DNA of 64,000 nt from Aquimarina brevivitae (GCF_004216895.1 NZ_SGXE01000002.1:434001-498000); one strand, 5' to 3'; counted from the stretch's first letter, positions 41,749 to 50,703 are shown. Numbers and translations: made by a program. Notes: a model not told the origin generated them from the sequence alone.

Positions 41749-43578
41749 TTAATCAAATGATTGTAGTGCGACTAACTTCTTATACTCTCCATTTTTTTGA
41801 ATCAATTCTTCGTGTGTACCTTGCTCAACGATTTTACCTTTTTTCATCACCACAATGGCATCCGAATTTTGAATGGTAGAGAGTCTGTGTGCAATTACAA
41901 TACTGGTTCGATTTTTCATCATATTTTCTAAAGCAGATTGTACCAAACGTTCACTTTCTGTATCCAAGGCTGAGGTGGCTTCATCCAAAATCATTATAGG
42001 TGGGTTTTTCAATACAGCCCTAGCGATGGATAATCGTTGTTTTTGACCACCACTGAGTTTGTTACCACTATCGCCAATATTTGTGTGAATACCTTTGGGT
42101 AGTTCTTGTACAAATTCCCAGGCATTGGCCACCTTTAAGGCATCAATAATATCTTCTTCAGTGGCATCTTCTTTACCTATTAGTAAATTATTTTTTACAG
42201 TATCGTTAAATAGAATAGAGTCTTGCGTAACAAGTCCCATAAGACTTCTTAATGAATTTTTGCTAAGATCACGAATATCTAAATTGTCTATTTTGATAGC
42301 TCCTTGATTGACATCATAAAAACGGGTTACTAGATTTGCAATAGTAGATTTACCGCTTCCGGATTGTCCTACTAGGGCAACAGAGGTCCCTTTAGGTACG
42401 TTTAGGGTAAAATCTTTGAGGACATATTCATCCTCATATTTAAAGAATACATTTTCGATTTGAATTAAACTTTCAAAATTTTCTTTGACTACAGCATTTT
42501 CCTTGTCTTTTAAAGGAGACTCCGTATTCAATATTTCTAAAACTCTCTCTGCAGCAGAATTTCCTCTTTTAACGCCATAATTAGCTTTCGAAATGGCTTT
42601 TGCAGGGGTTAATATGTTGTAAGCGAGTCCTATGTAGGCTAAAAATGTTTCTGCTTCCAATGTTCCATCCACAAAAACCAATCTACCTCCATACCATAAT
42701 AACACAGCAATGACACAGATACCTAAGAATTCACTGGTTGGTGAAGCCAGGTTTTGTCTATTTAATAAGTCATTAGAGTATTTAAAGAAACGCTCTGTAG
42801 AATCCTTAAATTTTTTACCGAAAATAGATTCTGCATTAAAACCCTTAATCACCTTTAAACCACCAAGAGTTTCTTCAACTATCGAAAGGAAAAATCCTTG
42901 TTCGCGCTGTACTTTATCGGAATGTTTTTTTAGCTTTTTTCCAACCAAGGAAATTAAAAAGCCAGATACCGGGATAAATATAAAGACAAATATAGTAAGC
43001 TGAGGACTAAGGAATACCATAAAAGCAAGGGTGAATAAAATGGTCAAGGGTTCCTTAATAATTAATTCTAGAATGGATAAGAATGAATGTTGAATCTCTA
43101 ACACATCACTGGAAATTCTTGCCATCGTATCTCCTTTTCGCTTTTCAGAAAAATAGGGGATGGGTAACTCTAATATTTTTTCGTACATAGCGTTTCGAAT
43201 ATCTCGAAGTACCCCATTTCGTAAAAAAGTGATGAAATACATCGCCAGATAGTTGAAAAGATTTTTGAGCATAAAAATGGTAATAATTCCAATAATCATA
43301 TACGTAAGTACCGCTAATCTGCCTTCTTCCTCAACGGTTTCAAGTATAAAGTAATTTAATTTGTCTGTTAAATAAGCTTTTAAATTTACAATTCCGGTAT
43401 AGATTGGTTTTTCAATTTTTTGCTGTTCTCCAGTTTGAAATAAAACCTTAAGGACAGGGATTAAGGCAATAAAAGAAAGCGCACTAAATAATGCGTAAAA
43501 AATATTACAGATAATATTTAAAATGCCATATGATTTATATGGCATGGCAAAGCGTATAATTTGTTTAAAATAATTCAT
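41749..43578 (-). CDS. ABC exporter, MsbA-like (fused permease-ATPase)
   Basis: A 609-residue half-transporter. The membrane domain (about 15-325) has six helices and the coupling segment with ARISSDVLEIQ. The nucleotide-binding domain follows: Walker A GQSGSGKST (404-412), Q loop in GLVTQDSILFNDT, signature LSGGQKQRLSIARAVL, Walker B IMILDEATSALDTESE and H loop IVIAHRLSTI. The type is that of lipid A or multidrug exporters. Downstream order in this region (phosphosugar mutase, GT2, DUF4199) suggests an envelope-glycolipid context, but the cargo cannot be told from sequence. It starts 38 bp after the stop of the phosphosugar mutase gene and is probably co-transcribed. Confidence 0.92.
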   Translation of the reverse strand: MNYFKQIIRFAMPYKSYGILNIICNIFYALFSALSFIALIPVLKVLFQTGEQQKIEKPIYTGIVNLKAYLTDKLNYFILETVEEEGRLAVLTYMIIGIITIFMLKNLFNYLAMYFITFLRNGVLRDIRNAMYEKILELPIPYFSEKRKGDTMARISSDVLEIQHSFLSILELIIKEPLTILFTLAFMVFLSPQLTIFVFIFIPVSGFLISLVGKKLKKHSDKVQREQGFFLSIVEETLGGLKVIKGFNAESIFGKKFKDSTERFFKYSNDLLNRQNLASPTSEFLGICVIAVLLWYGGRLVFVDGTLEAETFLAYIGLAYNILTPAKAISKANYGVKRGNSAAERVLEILNTESPLKDKENAVVKENFESLIQIENVFFKYEDEYVLKDFTLNVPKGTSVALVGQSGSGKSTIANLVTRFYDVNQGAIKIDNLDIRDLSKNSLRSLMGLVTQDSILFNDTVKNNLLIGKEDATEEDIIDALKVANAWEFVQELPKGIHTNIGDSGNKLSGGQKQRLSIARAVLKNPPIMILDEATSALDTESERLVQSALENMMKNRTSIVIAHRLSTIQNSDAIVVMKKGKIVEQGTHEELIQKNGEYKKLVALQSFD

Positions 43579-43615
43579 TCAATACGTATACTAACTAACT
43601 ATTTGATTTTGTTGG

Positions 43616-45343
43616 TTAAATTTTTAAATCTTTTTTGATAGCCTCAATTTTAGTATCCAATTTACTATTAATTTCTTCAAAGTCTCCCTGATTTTCCAGG
43701 GTATCTTGGACACTTATATAAAATTTAATTTTAGGCTCCGTACCGCTCGGTCTTGCGGCTATTTTGCTTCCTTGTTCTGTGTAAAAGATCAGTACATTCG
43801 ATTTTGGTGTCTGTATTTCTGTCACCGTATGATCTTGTGTGTTTTTCGCCAAGCTGCTTGCGTAATCTTCAATTAAAACTACTTTTTCTCCATTAATCGT
43901 TTCTGGAGGGTTTGCTCTAAGATCAACCATAGTTTGTTTTATTTCTTCTGCACCTTTAATGCCTTTTTTTACTAAGGATACTAAATGTTCTTTGAATAAA
44001 CCGAGATCGCTATACAAATCTAATAATGCCTTATAGAAAGAGCTGCCCTTGCCTTTCGTAGCCGCTACAATTTCGCAGGCTAGTAAGGTAGCAGTAACCG
44101 CATCTTTATCTCTAACAAAGTCACCCACCATATAGCCAAAACTTTCTTCTCCGCCACCAATAAAATGCTTTTCTGGATAATCTTTGATGAGTTTAGCGAT
44201 CCATTTAAAACCTGTTAACACCTCCATGTACTCAACTCCGTACTTATCCGCTAGTGATTTCATCATTGGGGTGGACACAATAGTTGAGGCTACAAATTCA
44301 TTTCCTTGTAGTCCTTTATTATTTTTATAGTGTTCTAGCAGAAACCAGGTCATTACTAGCATTGTTTGATTACCATTAAGGAGTTGTAATTCTCCTTTTA
44401 GGTTTCTGACAGCAATACCGAGACGATCGCAATCAGGATCCGTACCGATTACTATATCTGCATCTACCTTTTGGGCTAATTGCATAGCCATCTCTAATGC
44501 TTCTGGCTCCTCAGGATTAGGAGATTTTACGGTGGGAAAATTACCATTTGGCTCTGCTTGTTCTTTTACAATATGTACATTGTTATAGCCAGCTTGTTTT
44601 AGTGTATATGGAATTGCAGTAATGGACGTTCCGTGTAAAGAGGTAAAAACGATAGTGATGTCATCTTTTTCCTTTTGACTGGCAGCAAAACTGCCATTTT
44701 CAACACTTTTATCTATAAATTTTTTATCAACTTCCGTATCTATCGTTGCTATCAAATCAGGGTTAGCCTTAAAGTTGATATCAGCATACGTAAGTGAGTT
44801 TATCTCCTTTATTATTTCACCATCTTGAGGCGGTACTAATTGTCCACCATCTTGCCAATATACCTTGTAGCCATTGTACTCTGGTGGATTGTGGCTTGCA
44901 GTTAATACAATACCACATTGACAATCCAGTGCTCTAACCGCAAAAGAAAGTTCAGGCGTAGGACGTAATTCTGAAAATAAAAATACCTTTATTCCATTGG
45001 CAGAAAACACTTCTGCTACGGTCCTAGCTAGGGTATCACTATTATTTCTACAGTCATAAGCAATTACAACTTTTATTTGCTGTCCACTGAATTGTGAAGA
45101 AAGATAATTGCTTAATCCTTGGGTGCTTTTACCCAGTGTATATTTATTAATTCTATTGGTTCCAACGCCCATTACCCCACGCATACCTCCTGTTCCAAAT
45201 TCTAAATCTTTGTAAAACGCTTCATGAAGGGCTTCTTTGTTTTCATTTTGAAGCTTTTTTATCGTTTCTTGAGTGTTCTGATCAAAGGTAGGTGTAAGCC
45301 ATTCTTTAATTTTAGCCTCTAATTCTGATGTTGTGGTACTCAT
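43616..45343 (-). CDS. Phosphosugar mutase (phosphoglucomutase/phosphomannomutase)
   Basis: A 575-residue alpha-D-phosphohexomutase that interconverts hexose 1- and 6-phosphates. The phosphoserine is S150 in LTASHNPPEYNGYK; the metal site is GTDPDCDRLG; the sugar-specificity loop is GGGEESFGYMVGD (GEESFG pattern); the phosphate-binding domain has RPSGTEPKIKFY. The length and the PPEYNGYKVYW extension match the PgcA/PGM2-like group rather than classical ManB/GlmM. It would supply glucose 1-phosphate or a related sugar for nucleotide-sugar formation. It is part of a minus-strand run with the GT2 and ABC exporter genes. Confidence 0.93.
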   Translation of the reverse strand: MSTTTSELEAKIKEWLTPTFDQNTQETIKKLQNENKEALHEAFYKDLEFGTGGMRGVMGVGTNRINKYTLGKSTQGLSNYLSSQFSGQQIKVVIAYDCRNNSDTLARTVAEVFSANGIKVFLFSELRPTPELSFAVRALDCQCGIVLTASHNPPEYNGYKVYWQDGGQLVPPQDGEIIKEINSLTYADINFKANPDLIATIDTEVDKKFIDKSVENGSFAASQKEKDDITIVFTSLHGTSITAIPYTLKQAGYNNVHIVKEQAEPNGNFPTVKSPNPEEPEALEMAMQLAQKVDADIVIGTDPDCDRLGIAVRNLKGELQLLNGNQTMLVMTWFLLEHYKNNKGLQGNEFVASTIVSTPMMKSLADKYGVEYMEVLTGFKWIAKLIKDYPEKHFIGGGEESFGYMVGDFVRDKDAVTATLLACEIVAATKGKGSSFYKALLDLYSDLGLFKEHLVSLVKKGIKGAEEIKQTMVDLRANPPETINGEKVVLIEDYASSLAKNTQDHTVTEIQTPKSNVLIFYTEQGSKIAARPSGTEPKIKFYISVQDTLENQGDFEEINSKLDTKIEAIKKDLKI

Positions 45344-45426
45344 GATTTGTTGGTTTTAATAGCAAAAATACTACTTCTATAAAGATCTTAAAAAGATATT
45401 ACGGATTTAGCACGTATTGTATGATT

Positions 45427-46377
45427 TTACAAATGTAATTTTTCGGAGATTTGGTATCGCTCAGAATCTTTTCGCGTACTGGTTAACATAATTTCTCCAA
45501 TAAAACCAGCTACAAAGAATTGGGTTCCAAGAATCATACAGGTTAAGGCAATATAGAACTCAGTTCGTTGCGCAATTAGTCTACCTTTAGTTTCTATAAT
45601 AAGTTTATCAATACCTAGGTATAAGGAAAAGGCAAAGCCCACGAAAAATAGTAGCGTGCCTAGAAGGCCAAAAAAGTGCATAGGGCGTTTTCCAAAACGC
45701 GACATAAACCAAATGGTTACCAGGTCTAAAAATCCATTGATAAAACGACTCATACCAAACTTAGTATGTCCGTATTTTCTTTTTTGATGCTTCACTACTT
45801 TTTCACCGATGTTACCATATCCTGCATTTTTTGCTAAGACGGGGATGTAGCGATGCATTTCGCCATGAACATCAATATGTTTTATGACTTCTTTGCGGTA
45901 TGCTTTTAAACCGCAATTAAAATCGTGGAGCTTTACTCCAGAAGTTTGTCTGGCGGCAGCATTAAAAAGTTTGGATGGTAAATTTTTAGTTAATACCGCA
46001 TCGTAACGTTTTTTCTTCCAACCCGAAACCAAATCGTAGCCTTCTTTTGTGATAAGCTGATATAATTCAGGGATTTCCTCAGGGCTGTCTTGTAAGTCGG
46101 CGTCCATAGTTATAACTACATCACCCTGTGCAGCTTCAAAACCAGCGTGTAACGCTTGTGATTTACCGAAATTCTTTAAAAAACGGATACCTTTAACATT
46201 AGGATCTTTACTTGATATATGGGTAATAGTGTTCCAAGATTGATCTGTGCTCCCATCATCAATAAAGATAATTTCATAAGAAAAAGAATTGGATTGCATA
46301 ACGCCTGCAATCCAATCGTATAATTCTTGTAAAGATTCCTGCTCATTGAGCAGTGGTATTACTATAGACAAGTTCAT
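45427..46377 (-). CDS. GT2 glycosyltransferase, polyprenyl-phosphate type
   Basis: A 316-residue family 2 glycosyltransferase of the DPM1/GtrB kind that moves a sugar to a polyprenyl phosphate. The GT-A domain has VIPLLNEQESL, the DDGSTD loop (about 40) and the metal site DADLQDSPEEI. The acceptor side shows FNCGLKAYRKEV. Two membrane helices close the protein (FFGLLGTLLFFVGFAFSLY and YIALTCMILGTQFFVAGFIG), as in GtrB. Its ATG overlaps the stop codon of the DUF4199 gene upstream (TAATG), so translation is coupled. It probably makes a lipid-linked sugar for envelope glycans. Confidence 0.92.
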   Translation of the reverse strand: MNLSIVIPLLNEQESLQELYDWIAGVMQSNSFSYEIIFIDDGSTDQSWNTITHISSKDPNVKGIRFLKNFGKSQALHAGFEAAQGDVVITMDADLQDSPEEIPELYQLITKEGYDLVSGWKKKRYDAVLTKNLPSKLFNAAARQTSGVKLHDFNCGLKAYRKEVIKHIDVHGEMHRYIPVLAKNAGYGNIGEKVVKHQKRKYGHTKFGMSRFINGFLDLVTIWFMSRFGKRPMHFFGLLGTLLFFVGFAFSLYLGIDKLIIETKGRLIAQRTEFYIALTCMILGTQFFVAGFIGEIMLTSTRKDSERYQISEKLHL

Positions 46378-46877
46378 TATTTACTTCTGTTTTTGGAGTG
46401 TAGTATCGAAGCACTAAGTATCGAAATTACAGTACCTAGGAAAATAAACCAAATTGTGTATGTAATAATTCCGATTGGAGATATTTTTTGATTTGCATTT
46501 TCAAAATTCAATTTAACTTGATCTAAGGTTTCAGGTGCATAATTTGCAGCAAAATCAATGGCTAAATTTTTTTGAAAATCTGGATCGATTTGAGTGTCAT
46601 AGATATATGCCATTACGCTATAGCAAGCACCAGTAATAAGCATTATTAAAACTCCAATTTTAATTGTGTTAAGTATAGAAATAGTATTTTTTATCCTAAA
46701 TGTTTTTTTAATCGCATACCAAATCACTATAACCTCTACTATAAGTGCAATCAAAAATGAGCTATAATACACTAGCGGAGATGCATTGAGTATTCTGGGG
46801 AGAAAATCAATAATTACTCTCAGTAATCCTAATGAAAACCCGAGTATAATTATAAATGATAAACTGTCTTTCTTCAT
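46377..46877 (-). CDS. DUF4199 membrane protein (copy A)
   Basis: A 166-residue membrane protein with four hydrophobic segments (about 8-28, 36-56, 70-95 and 138-160). The segment after helix 3 has the acidic/aromatic stretch YIYDTQIDPDFQKN, followed by a hairpin-like soluble part and the last helix, as in DUF4199 proteins of Bacteroidota. It overlaps the GT2 gene by one base, the usual pairing in flavobacteria, so it may help that enzyme or its product in the membrane (inference). Two more proteins of the same family are encoded upstream. Confidence 0.75.
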   Translation of the reverse strand: MKKDSLSFIIILGFSLGLLRVIIDFLPRILNASPLVYYSSFLIALIVEVIVIWYAIKKTFRIKNTISILNTIKIGVLIMLITGACYSVMAYIYDTQIDPDFQKNLAIDFAANYAPETLDQVKLNFENANQKISPIGIITYTIWFIFLGTVISILSASILHSKNRSK

Positions 46878-46936
46878 TAAATGATATTATGATAAAAATA
46901 CAAATATAGCGGTATAGAATTCAATATTAAATAATA

Positions 46937-46968
46937 AAAGGGTCACTTTTATTTAAAAGTAACCCTTT
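46937..46968 (-). terminator. Probable intrinsic terminator
   Basis: A 14-bp stem with one mismatch (AAAGGGT-C-ACTTTT with AAAAGT-A-ACCCTTT) around ATTT, followed on the minus strand by a T-rich stretch. It lies 22 bp past the stop of DUF4199 copy B. Confidence 0.65.
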
Positions 46969-46989
46969 GGTAATTATCTAATCTTTTAT

Positions 46990-47523
46990 TTATTCTATCG
47001 GTTCCTTTTTTCTAATTATAAGCGAGACTATTAAACCAATGACAATGTAGACTATCATTGAGCCGAACCAGTTTTTTATTTGTGTAAGAGCTCCAAAATT
47101 ATCTGCGTTCCTAATATCAGCTATGGCTTTATTCATATCTTCCTCGGGCACATTAAATTTTTGCATAAACTCCATAGTAACTTCAATGGATCTGTCTTTA
47201 ATTGCTACAGCAGCTTCAGGATCAATCACGTTAAAGATTAGAATGGTGACTAAGGTGCTGATCAATGTACCTATTACAATAGGTATAAAATAGGCTTTAA
47301 AAGTTTCTTTAAAAGAAATAATACCTCCTAATATTTTTCGACTTTTTACTGCAGATAAAATTCCTATAAGTACAATCACTATCAGGAGCAAAAAGAACAC
47401 CCACCATTTAACAAATATTTCTTGATAGAAAGCATAGCCTAATACTGTAAACAGAGTTAGAATAGTTGCTAAAATAATACCGTAGTTGATGCCAATTTTA
47501 TTTGTGTTAGTTTGATTTTCCAT
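46990..47523 (-). CDS. DUF4199 membrane protein (copy B)
   Basis: A 177-residue protein with the same four-helix layout as its neighbours: IILATILTLFTVLGYAF, WVFFLLLIVIVLIGILS, an amphipathic FKETFKAYFIPIVIGTLIST, then a soluble loop with VTMEFMQKFNVPEEDMNKA and a last helix near the C-terminus. The family DUF4199 has no assigned activity. A hairpin terminator follows it, so it may be transcribed apart from the GT2 operon. The three copies differ widely in sequence, so duplication is not recent. Confidence 0.75.
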   Translation of the reverse strand: MENQTNTNKIGINYGIILATILTLFTVLGYAFYQEIFVKWWVFFLLLIVIVLIGILSAVKSRKILGGIISFKETFKAYFIPIVIGTLISTLVTILIFNVIDPEAAVAIKDRSIEVTMEFMQKFNVPEEDMNKAIADIRNADNFGALTQIKNWFGSMIVYIVIGLIVSLIIRKKEPIE

Positions 47524-47624
47524 TTTTTAAACTTTAAGGTTGTTAATACCATTAGTATTCAAATATACTAATTTGTTACAGGGGCTTTTTAAAAAATAGT
47601 AATAATTAGAAAAGGCAGTATAAT

Positions 47625-48086
47625 TTATTCCTCATCATACACCTCTTTATTTTTTTGCATTATAGCACCGCTAAGTAGGGATATGAGTAAAGCAAGTAAT
47701 AGGTTACTTATAAAAACCAAAATGGCATAATACAATCTGGATAACCACTTAGCTTCCTTTTCTTTTTTAGTGGTATTAATTGCATCTGAGATAAAATCTG
47801 CTAAAAAAATATCCGACAACAAAATAATTATTCCTGCGATAATACTAATACTGAAGCCAATTTTTAATGCCTGTGACAAACTAAGATAGCCTTGGTTAGA
47901 CTTTTTAAAGGCATAAATACCGAATGAAATTATTAAAATATTGATTAAAATTTGTGAAGAGAGATAAAACGTCAACTCAAAATCTTTATAGATCTTAAAA
48001 AATATATTCGAAAGCAAAACTACCAAACCAAGAATACAACCATATCCAAGAGGTATCTTACCGATAGAAGTTCTAATTAATTTCAT
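47625..48086 (-). CDS. DUF4199 membrane protein (copy C)
   Basis: A 153-residue protein with four hydrophobic segments: GCILGLVVLLSNIFFKI, YLSSQILINILIISFGIYA, LKIGFSISIIAGIIILLSD and a long last helix (ISNLLLALLISLLSGAIM). The segment GYLSLSQALKIGFSISII resembles the GxxSFxxAFK(I/V)G stretch of DUF4199 proteins. Its soluble loop is shorter than in the other two copies. Function unknown; assignment is somewhat weaker than for copies A and B. Confidence 0.65.
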   Translation of the reverse strand: MKLIRTSIGKIPLGYGCILGLVVLLSNIFFKIYKDFELTFYLSSQILINILIISFGIYAFKKSNQGYLSLSQALKIGFSISIIAGIIILLSDIFLADFISDAINTTKKEKEAKWLSRLYYAILVFISNLLLALLISLLSGAIMQKNKEVYDEE

Positions 48087-48288
48087 ATCAAAAGGTTACA
48101 GGGGGGTAGTTAAAAATGATATTTGATTCAAAGGTATTAAAAAAAACTCTTAAAAAACTGTGTATTTCATCGAAAAAATTTGCCTATATGACTAATTTTG
48201 ATCATTTTTATACGGTTTTAGCTCAATTTAATTGAGGCGGAAATTCAACAAAGGGATATGAACCGACTTATTTTTAAAAAACACTACT

Positions 48289-48822
48289 ATGAAAAAACTT
48301 TTACCACTTATTTTAATTTGCTTGCTATTCAGTTATTCGTGTAGTGATCAAATTGACGAAATTGACCAAAACGATAAAGAGCTTCTTGTAAAAGAAGTAG
48401 TTATTGAATTTAACAAAAGTGCAGTTAAAACGGGAAAATATAAAGCCTTTATTGAGGAGTATGCTCAGAAAAGTGCAAAAAAGCAATTGTCTGATGATGA
48501 AATAAGAGTTTTAGTTGGAGAATTCTTAGGCGATCAAACGGAGAGCTTTTTAATAGTATATCATGAACTTTTGAAATTAGATCTTACACCAGAAGAATTT
48601 TATGCCATAGCAAGTCAATTTCGCGATATGTTCAATGGAGTAAAAAATCCTAATGGTACTAATTCTAGTTCTAATTCTAATTCTAATTCTAGTTGTTGTC
48701 AGTTAAGTGATGAGATAGAGGAAAATTCAAATGGAGCAGGATTTGTGGCAGGATTAATTCGCTTAGCTTGTGGTTGTGGAGATCCAGATAATACAGAAGC
48801 GGATACGGAAACACAAGAATAA
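48289..48822 (+). CDS. Lipoprotein with Asn/Ser repeat and C-terminal cysteines
   Basis: A 177-residue lipoprotein (lipobox LFSYSC, Cys18) of unknown function. The first part after the cysteine is acidic and helical (DQIDEIDQNDKELLVKEVV, then LTPEEFYAIASQFRDMF). A hinge of Asn-Ser pairs at about 125-135 is encoded by a hexanucleotide repeat. The C-terminal part has two cysteine pairs, C136-C137 and C161-x-C163 (LACGCGDPD), which could form disulfides or bind a metal. I do not recognise a family. The gene is followed at some distance by the L31 gene, which has its own promoter. Confidence 0.65.
   Translation: MKKLLPLILICLLFSYSCSDQIDEIDQNDKELLVKEVVIEFNKSAVKTGKYKAFIEEYAQKSAKKQLSDDEIRVLVGEFLGDQTESFLIVYHELLKLDLTPEEFYAIASQFRDMFNGVKNPNGTNSSSNSNSNSSCCQLSDEIEENSNGAGFVAGLIRLACGCGDPDNTEADTETQE
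48661..48690 (+). repeat. Hexanucleotide repeat AATTCT in lipoprotein gene
   Basis: Five tandem hexamers (AATTCT, the second one AGTTCT) that encode Asn-Ser/Ser-Ser units. Changes in copy number would keep the reading frame and only alter linker length. Confidence 0.8.
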
Positions 48823-48849
48823 TAATCTAATACATTTCTGATAAAAGTT

Positions 48850-48879
48850 TTTGATTTGTAAAATTAAGTTGTAAATTTG
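48850..48879 (+). promoter_or_regulatory. Promoter of rpmE2
   Basis: TTTG at 48850-48853 and TAAATTTG at 48872-48879, spaced by 18 bp, matching the Bacteroidota promoter pattern. It lies about 31 bp before the L31 start codon. Confidence 0.75.
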
Positions 48880-48909
48880 CGCCTCGAAAAAAGAAAAGAT
48901 TACATTAAG

Positions 48910-49161
48910 ATGAGAAAAGATATCCACCCAGAAAATTATAGATTAGTTGCATTTAAAGACATGTCTAATGAAGAAGTTTTTATTACTAAATCTACTGCAG
49001 ATACAAAAGAGACTATCGATGTAGATGGTGCTGAGTATCCATTAGTTAAATTGGAAATTTCAAGAACATCTCATCCATTTTATACTGGTAAATCTAAACT
49101 TATCGATACTGCTGGACGTATAGATAAGTTCAAGAATAAATACTCTAAATTCAAAAAGTAA
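48910..49161 (+). CDS. rpmE2: 50S ribosomal protein L31 type B
   Basis: An 83-residue ribosomal protein L31 of type B. It begins [20 protein letters not shown] and has [20 protein letters not shown], the conserved core. The CxxC zinc motif of type A L31 is absent, as in zinc-independent paralogues. I chose the ATG at 48910 because the longer frame from 48877 begins inside the promoter's -7 region and does not match the family N-terminus. A good promoter lies directly upstream and a terminator downstream, so it is a single-gene transcript. Confidence 0.96.
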   Translation: MRKDIHPENYRLVAFKDMSNEEVFITKSTADTKETIDVDGAEYPLVKLEISRTSHPFYTGKSKLIDTAGRIDKFKNKYSKFKK

Positions 49162-49187
49162 TTTTTGAGTTTTAAAATATATTGTAT

Positions 49188-49210
49188 AGCCTTTCTTAGT
49201 CAGAAAGGCT
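49188..49210 (+). terminator. Intrinsic terminator of rpmE2
   Basis: A 9-bp stem (AGCCTTTCT with AGAAAGGCT) around TAGTC, followed by TTTTTATTTTT. It lies 26 bp past the L31 stop. Confidence 0.85.
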
Positions 49211-49252
49211 TTTTTATTTTTATCTTCATAAACACGATCAATTGTATATCTC

Positions 49253-50431
49253 ATGAATTACATTCTTTTTGACGGGCCAAACCGAAATGCTTTATTGCCG
49301 TTTACGTTTACCCGACCCGTTGCAGATATTAGAGTAGGTATTTTAACCATTAGAGAAAAGTGGGAGAAGTTTTTAGGCTCTACTACTTCGACAGTCACAG
49401 AGGATTATCTGGCGACTAAATTCCCTTTGGTTGAACTGGATCATAATGTTATGATCAACGCTTCCTATTTACCCTCAGAAAATCTTGCTAAAATGGTTAG
49501 AAATATGGAGGAGAACCAGGCAATTTTTGATGGAGATGTGCCTATTGCTTTCTATGTAGCTGAGGATCAAGAAGTAGATTTTGATACTTATGATGTAATT
49601 TCCTATACCTACACTGATGTAATTACCATAAAAAATACTTGGGATATCTTTGCGAAAAATGGGGAGGCCATTGCAGCAGATTTCGGCTTATTAACTAAAG
49701 ATCGAAAAAGCCAAGAGTTATCAAGTACTAATAATGTACTTAACCCAGATCATGTTTTTATAGAAGAAGGTGCTAAACTTGAATTTGCGACTTTAAATGC
49801 AAATACTGGGCCTATTTATATTGGTAAGGATGCTGAGGTTATGGAAGGGAGTATAATTAGAGGTCCCTTTGCGTTATGTGACCACGCGGTGGTTAAGATG
49901 GGGGCTAAAATTTATGGTCCTACAACGGTTGGACCTTACTCAAAAGTAGGGGGAGAGGTAAATAATTCAGTTTTATTTGGCTATTCCAATAAAGGTCACG
50001 ACGGTTTCTTGGGCAATTCGGTTATTGGAGAATGGTGTAATCTTGGGGCGGATACCAATACTTCGAATCTTAAAAATAATTATGCTCCAGTGCGCCTATG
50101 GAGTTATGAAACGGAAGGCTTTGCCAAAACCGGTTTACAGTTTTGCGGTCTAATGATGGGTGATCATTCTAAGTGCGGCATTAACACTATGTTTAATACC
50201 GGCACTGTGGTTGGTGTTAATGCTAATATTTTTGGAAGTGGTTTTCCTCGTAACTTTATACCTAGTTATAGTTGGGGTGGCAGTAATGGGTTTACCAACT
50301 ACTTACCGAAAAAAGCATTTGAGGTAGCGGAAGTAGTTATGGCCAGAAGAGATGAAGAATTAACAGAAGAAGATAAAAAGATTCTACAACACGTGTTTGA
50401 GGATACAGCTAAATGGCGAAAATCTTATTAA
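49253..50431 (+). CDS. GlmU-like sugar nucleotidyltransferase/hexapeptide protein
   Basis: A 392-residue protein of the GlmU-like family found across Bacteroidota. The N-terminal half begins MNYILFDGPNRNALLPFTFT and has RPVADIRVGILTIREKW, a shortened nucleotidyltransferase-like domain lacking the GGxGTRM signature of true GlmU pyrophosphorylases. The C-terminal half is a left-handed beta-helix of hexapeptide repeats (GPIYIGKDAEVMEGSIIRG, VVKMGAKIYGPTTVGPYSKVG, NSVIGEWCNLGADTNTSNL), as in acyltransferases. It might act on a sugar-nucleotide, but catalytic residues are not assignable; family is sure, activity is not. Confidence 0.85.
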   Translation: MNYILFDGPNRNALLPFTFTRPVADIRVGILTIREKWEKFLGSTTSTVTEDYLATKFPLVELDHNVMINASYLPSENLAKMVRNMEENQAIFDGDVPIAFYVAEDQEVDFDTYDVISYTYTDVITIKNTWDIFAKNGEAIAADFGLLTKDRKSQELSSTNNVLNPDHVFIEEGAKLEFATLNANTGPIYIGKDAEVMEGSIIRGPFALCDHAVVKMGAKIYGPTTVGPYSKVGGEVNNSVLFGYSNKGHDGFLGNSVIGEWCNLGADTNTSNLKNNYAPVRLWSYETEGFAKTGLQFCGLMMGDHSKCGINTMFNTGTVVGVNANIFGSGFPRNFIPSYSWGGSNGFTNYLPKKAFEVAEVVMARRDEELTEEDKKILQHVFEDTAKWRKSY

Positions 50432-50476
50432 TTGAAAAAGATAAGTTTTTTCTTACTTTTTAAAGTAAATAACAAA

Positions 50477-50507
50477 AAAATGCGCTGTCTATATGAAAGC
50501 GCATTTT
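50477..50507. terminator. Intrinsic terminator, probably bidirectional
   Basis: A 10-bp perfect stem (AAAATGCGCT with AGCGCATTTT) around an 11-base loop. It follows the GlmU-like gene by 46 bp on the plus strand; on the minus strand it lies behind the small lipoprotein gene ending at 50584 and runs into a stretch of T. Confidence 0.8.
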
Positions 50508-50583
50508 ATTTTGATCTTTTGAGTGTTTTAAATTATTTGGTAAAGAAAATAAATTTTAAAAAATGCAATTAATCTGTTTGTAA

Positions 50584-50703
50584 TTATTTAGAGCTATTTT
50601 GCTCCATAATTTTTGTTGATTTTTGCTCGGATTTTTTATCCTCATTACAAGATAAAACTGCTAAAAAAGCCGAAGCTACAAGGCATAAAATAACTTTTTT
50701 CAT
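50584..50703 (-). CDS. Small lipoprotein, 39 residues
   Basis: A short minus-strand gene encoding 39 residues. The first 18 residues are a typical lipoprotein signal (MKKVILCLVASAFLAVLSC, Cys19 in the lipobox AVLSC), followed by NEDKKSEQKSTKIMEQNSSK, a short charged tail of 20 residues. Such mini-lipoproteins are common in flavobacteria and easily missed in annotation. Start is the ATG at 50701-50703, stop TAA at 50584-50586. It fills most of the 363-bp gap between the GlmU-like gene and the peptide-binding lipoprotein gene, and a hairpin terminator lies beyond its stop. No function can be given. Confidence 0.7.
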   Translation of the reverse strand: MKKVILCLVASAFLAVLSCNEDKKSEQKSTKIMEQNSSK

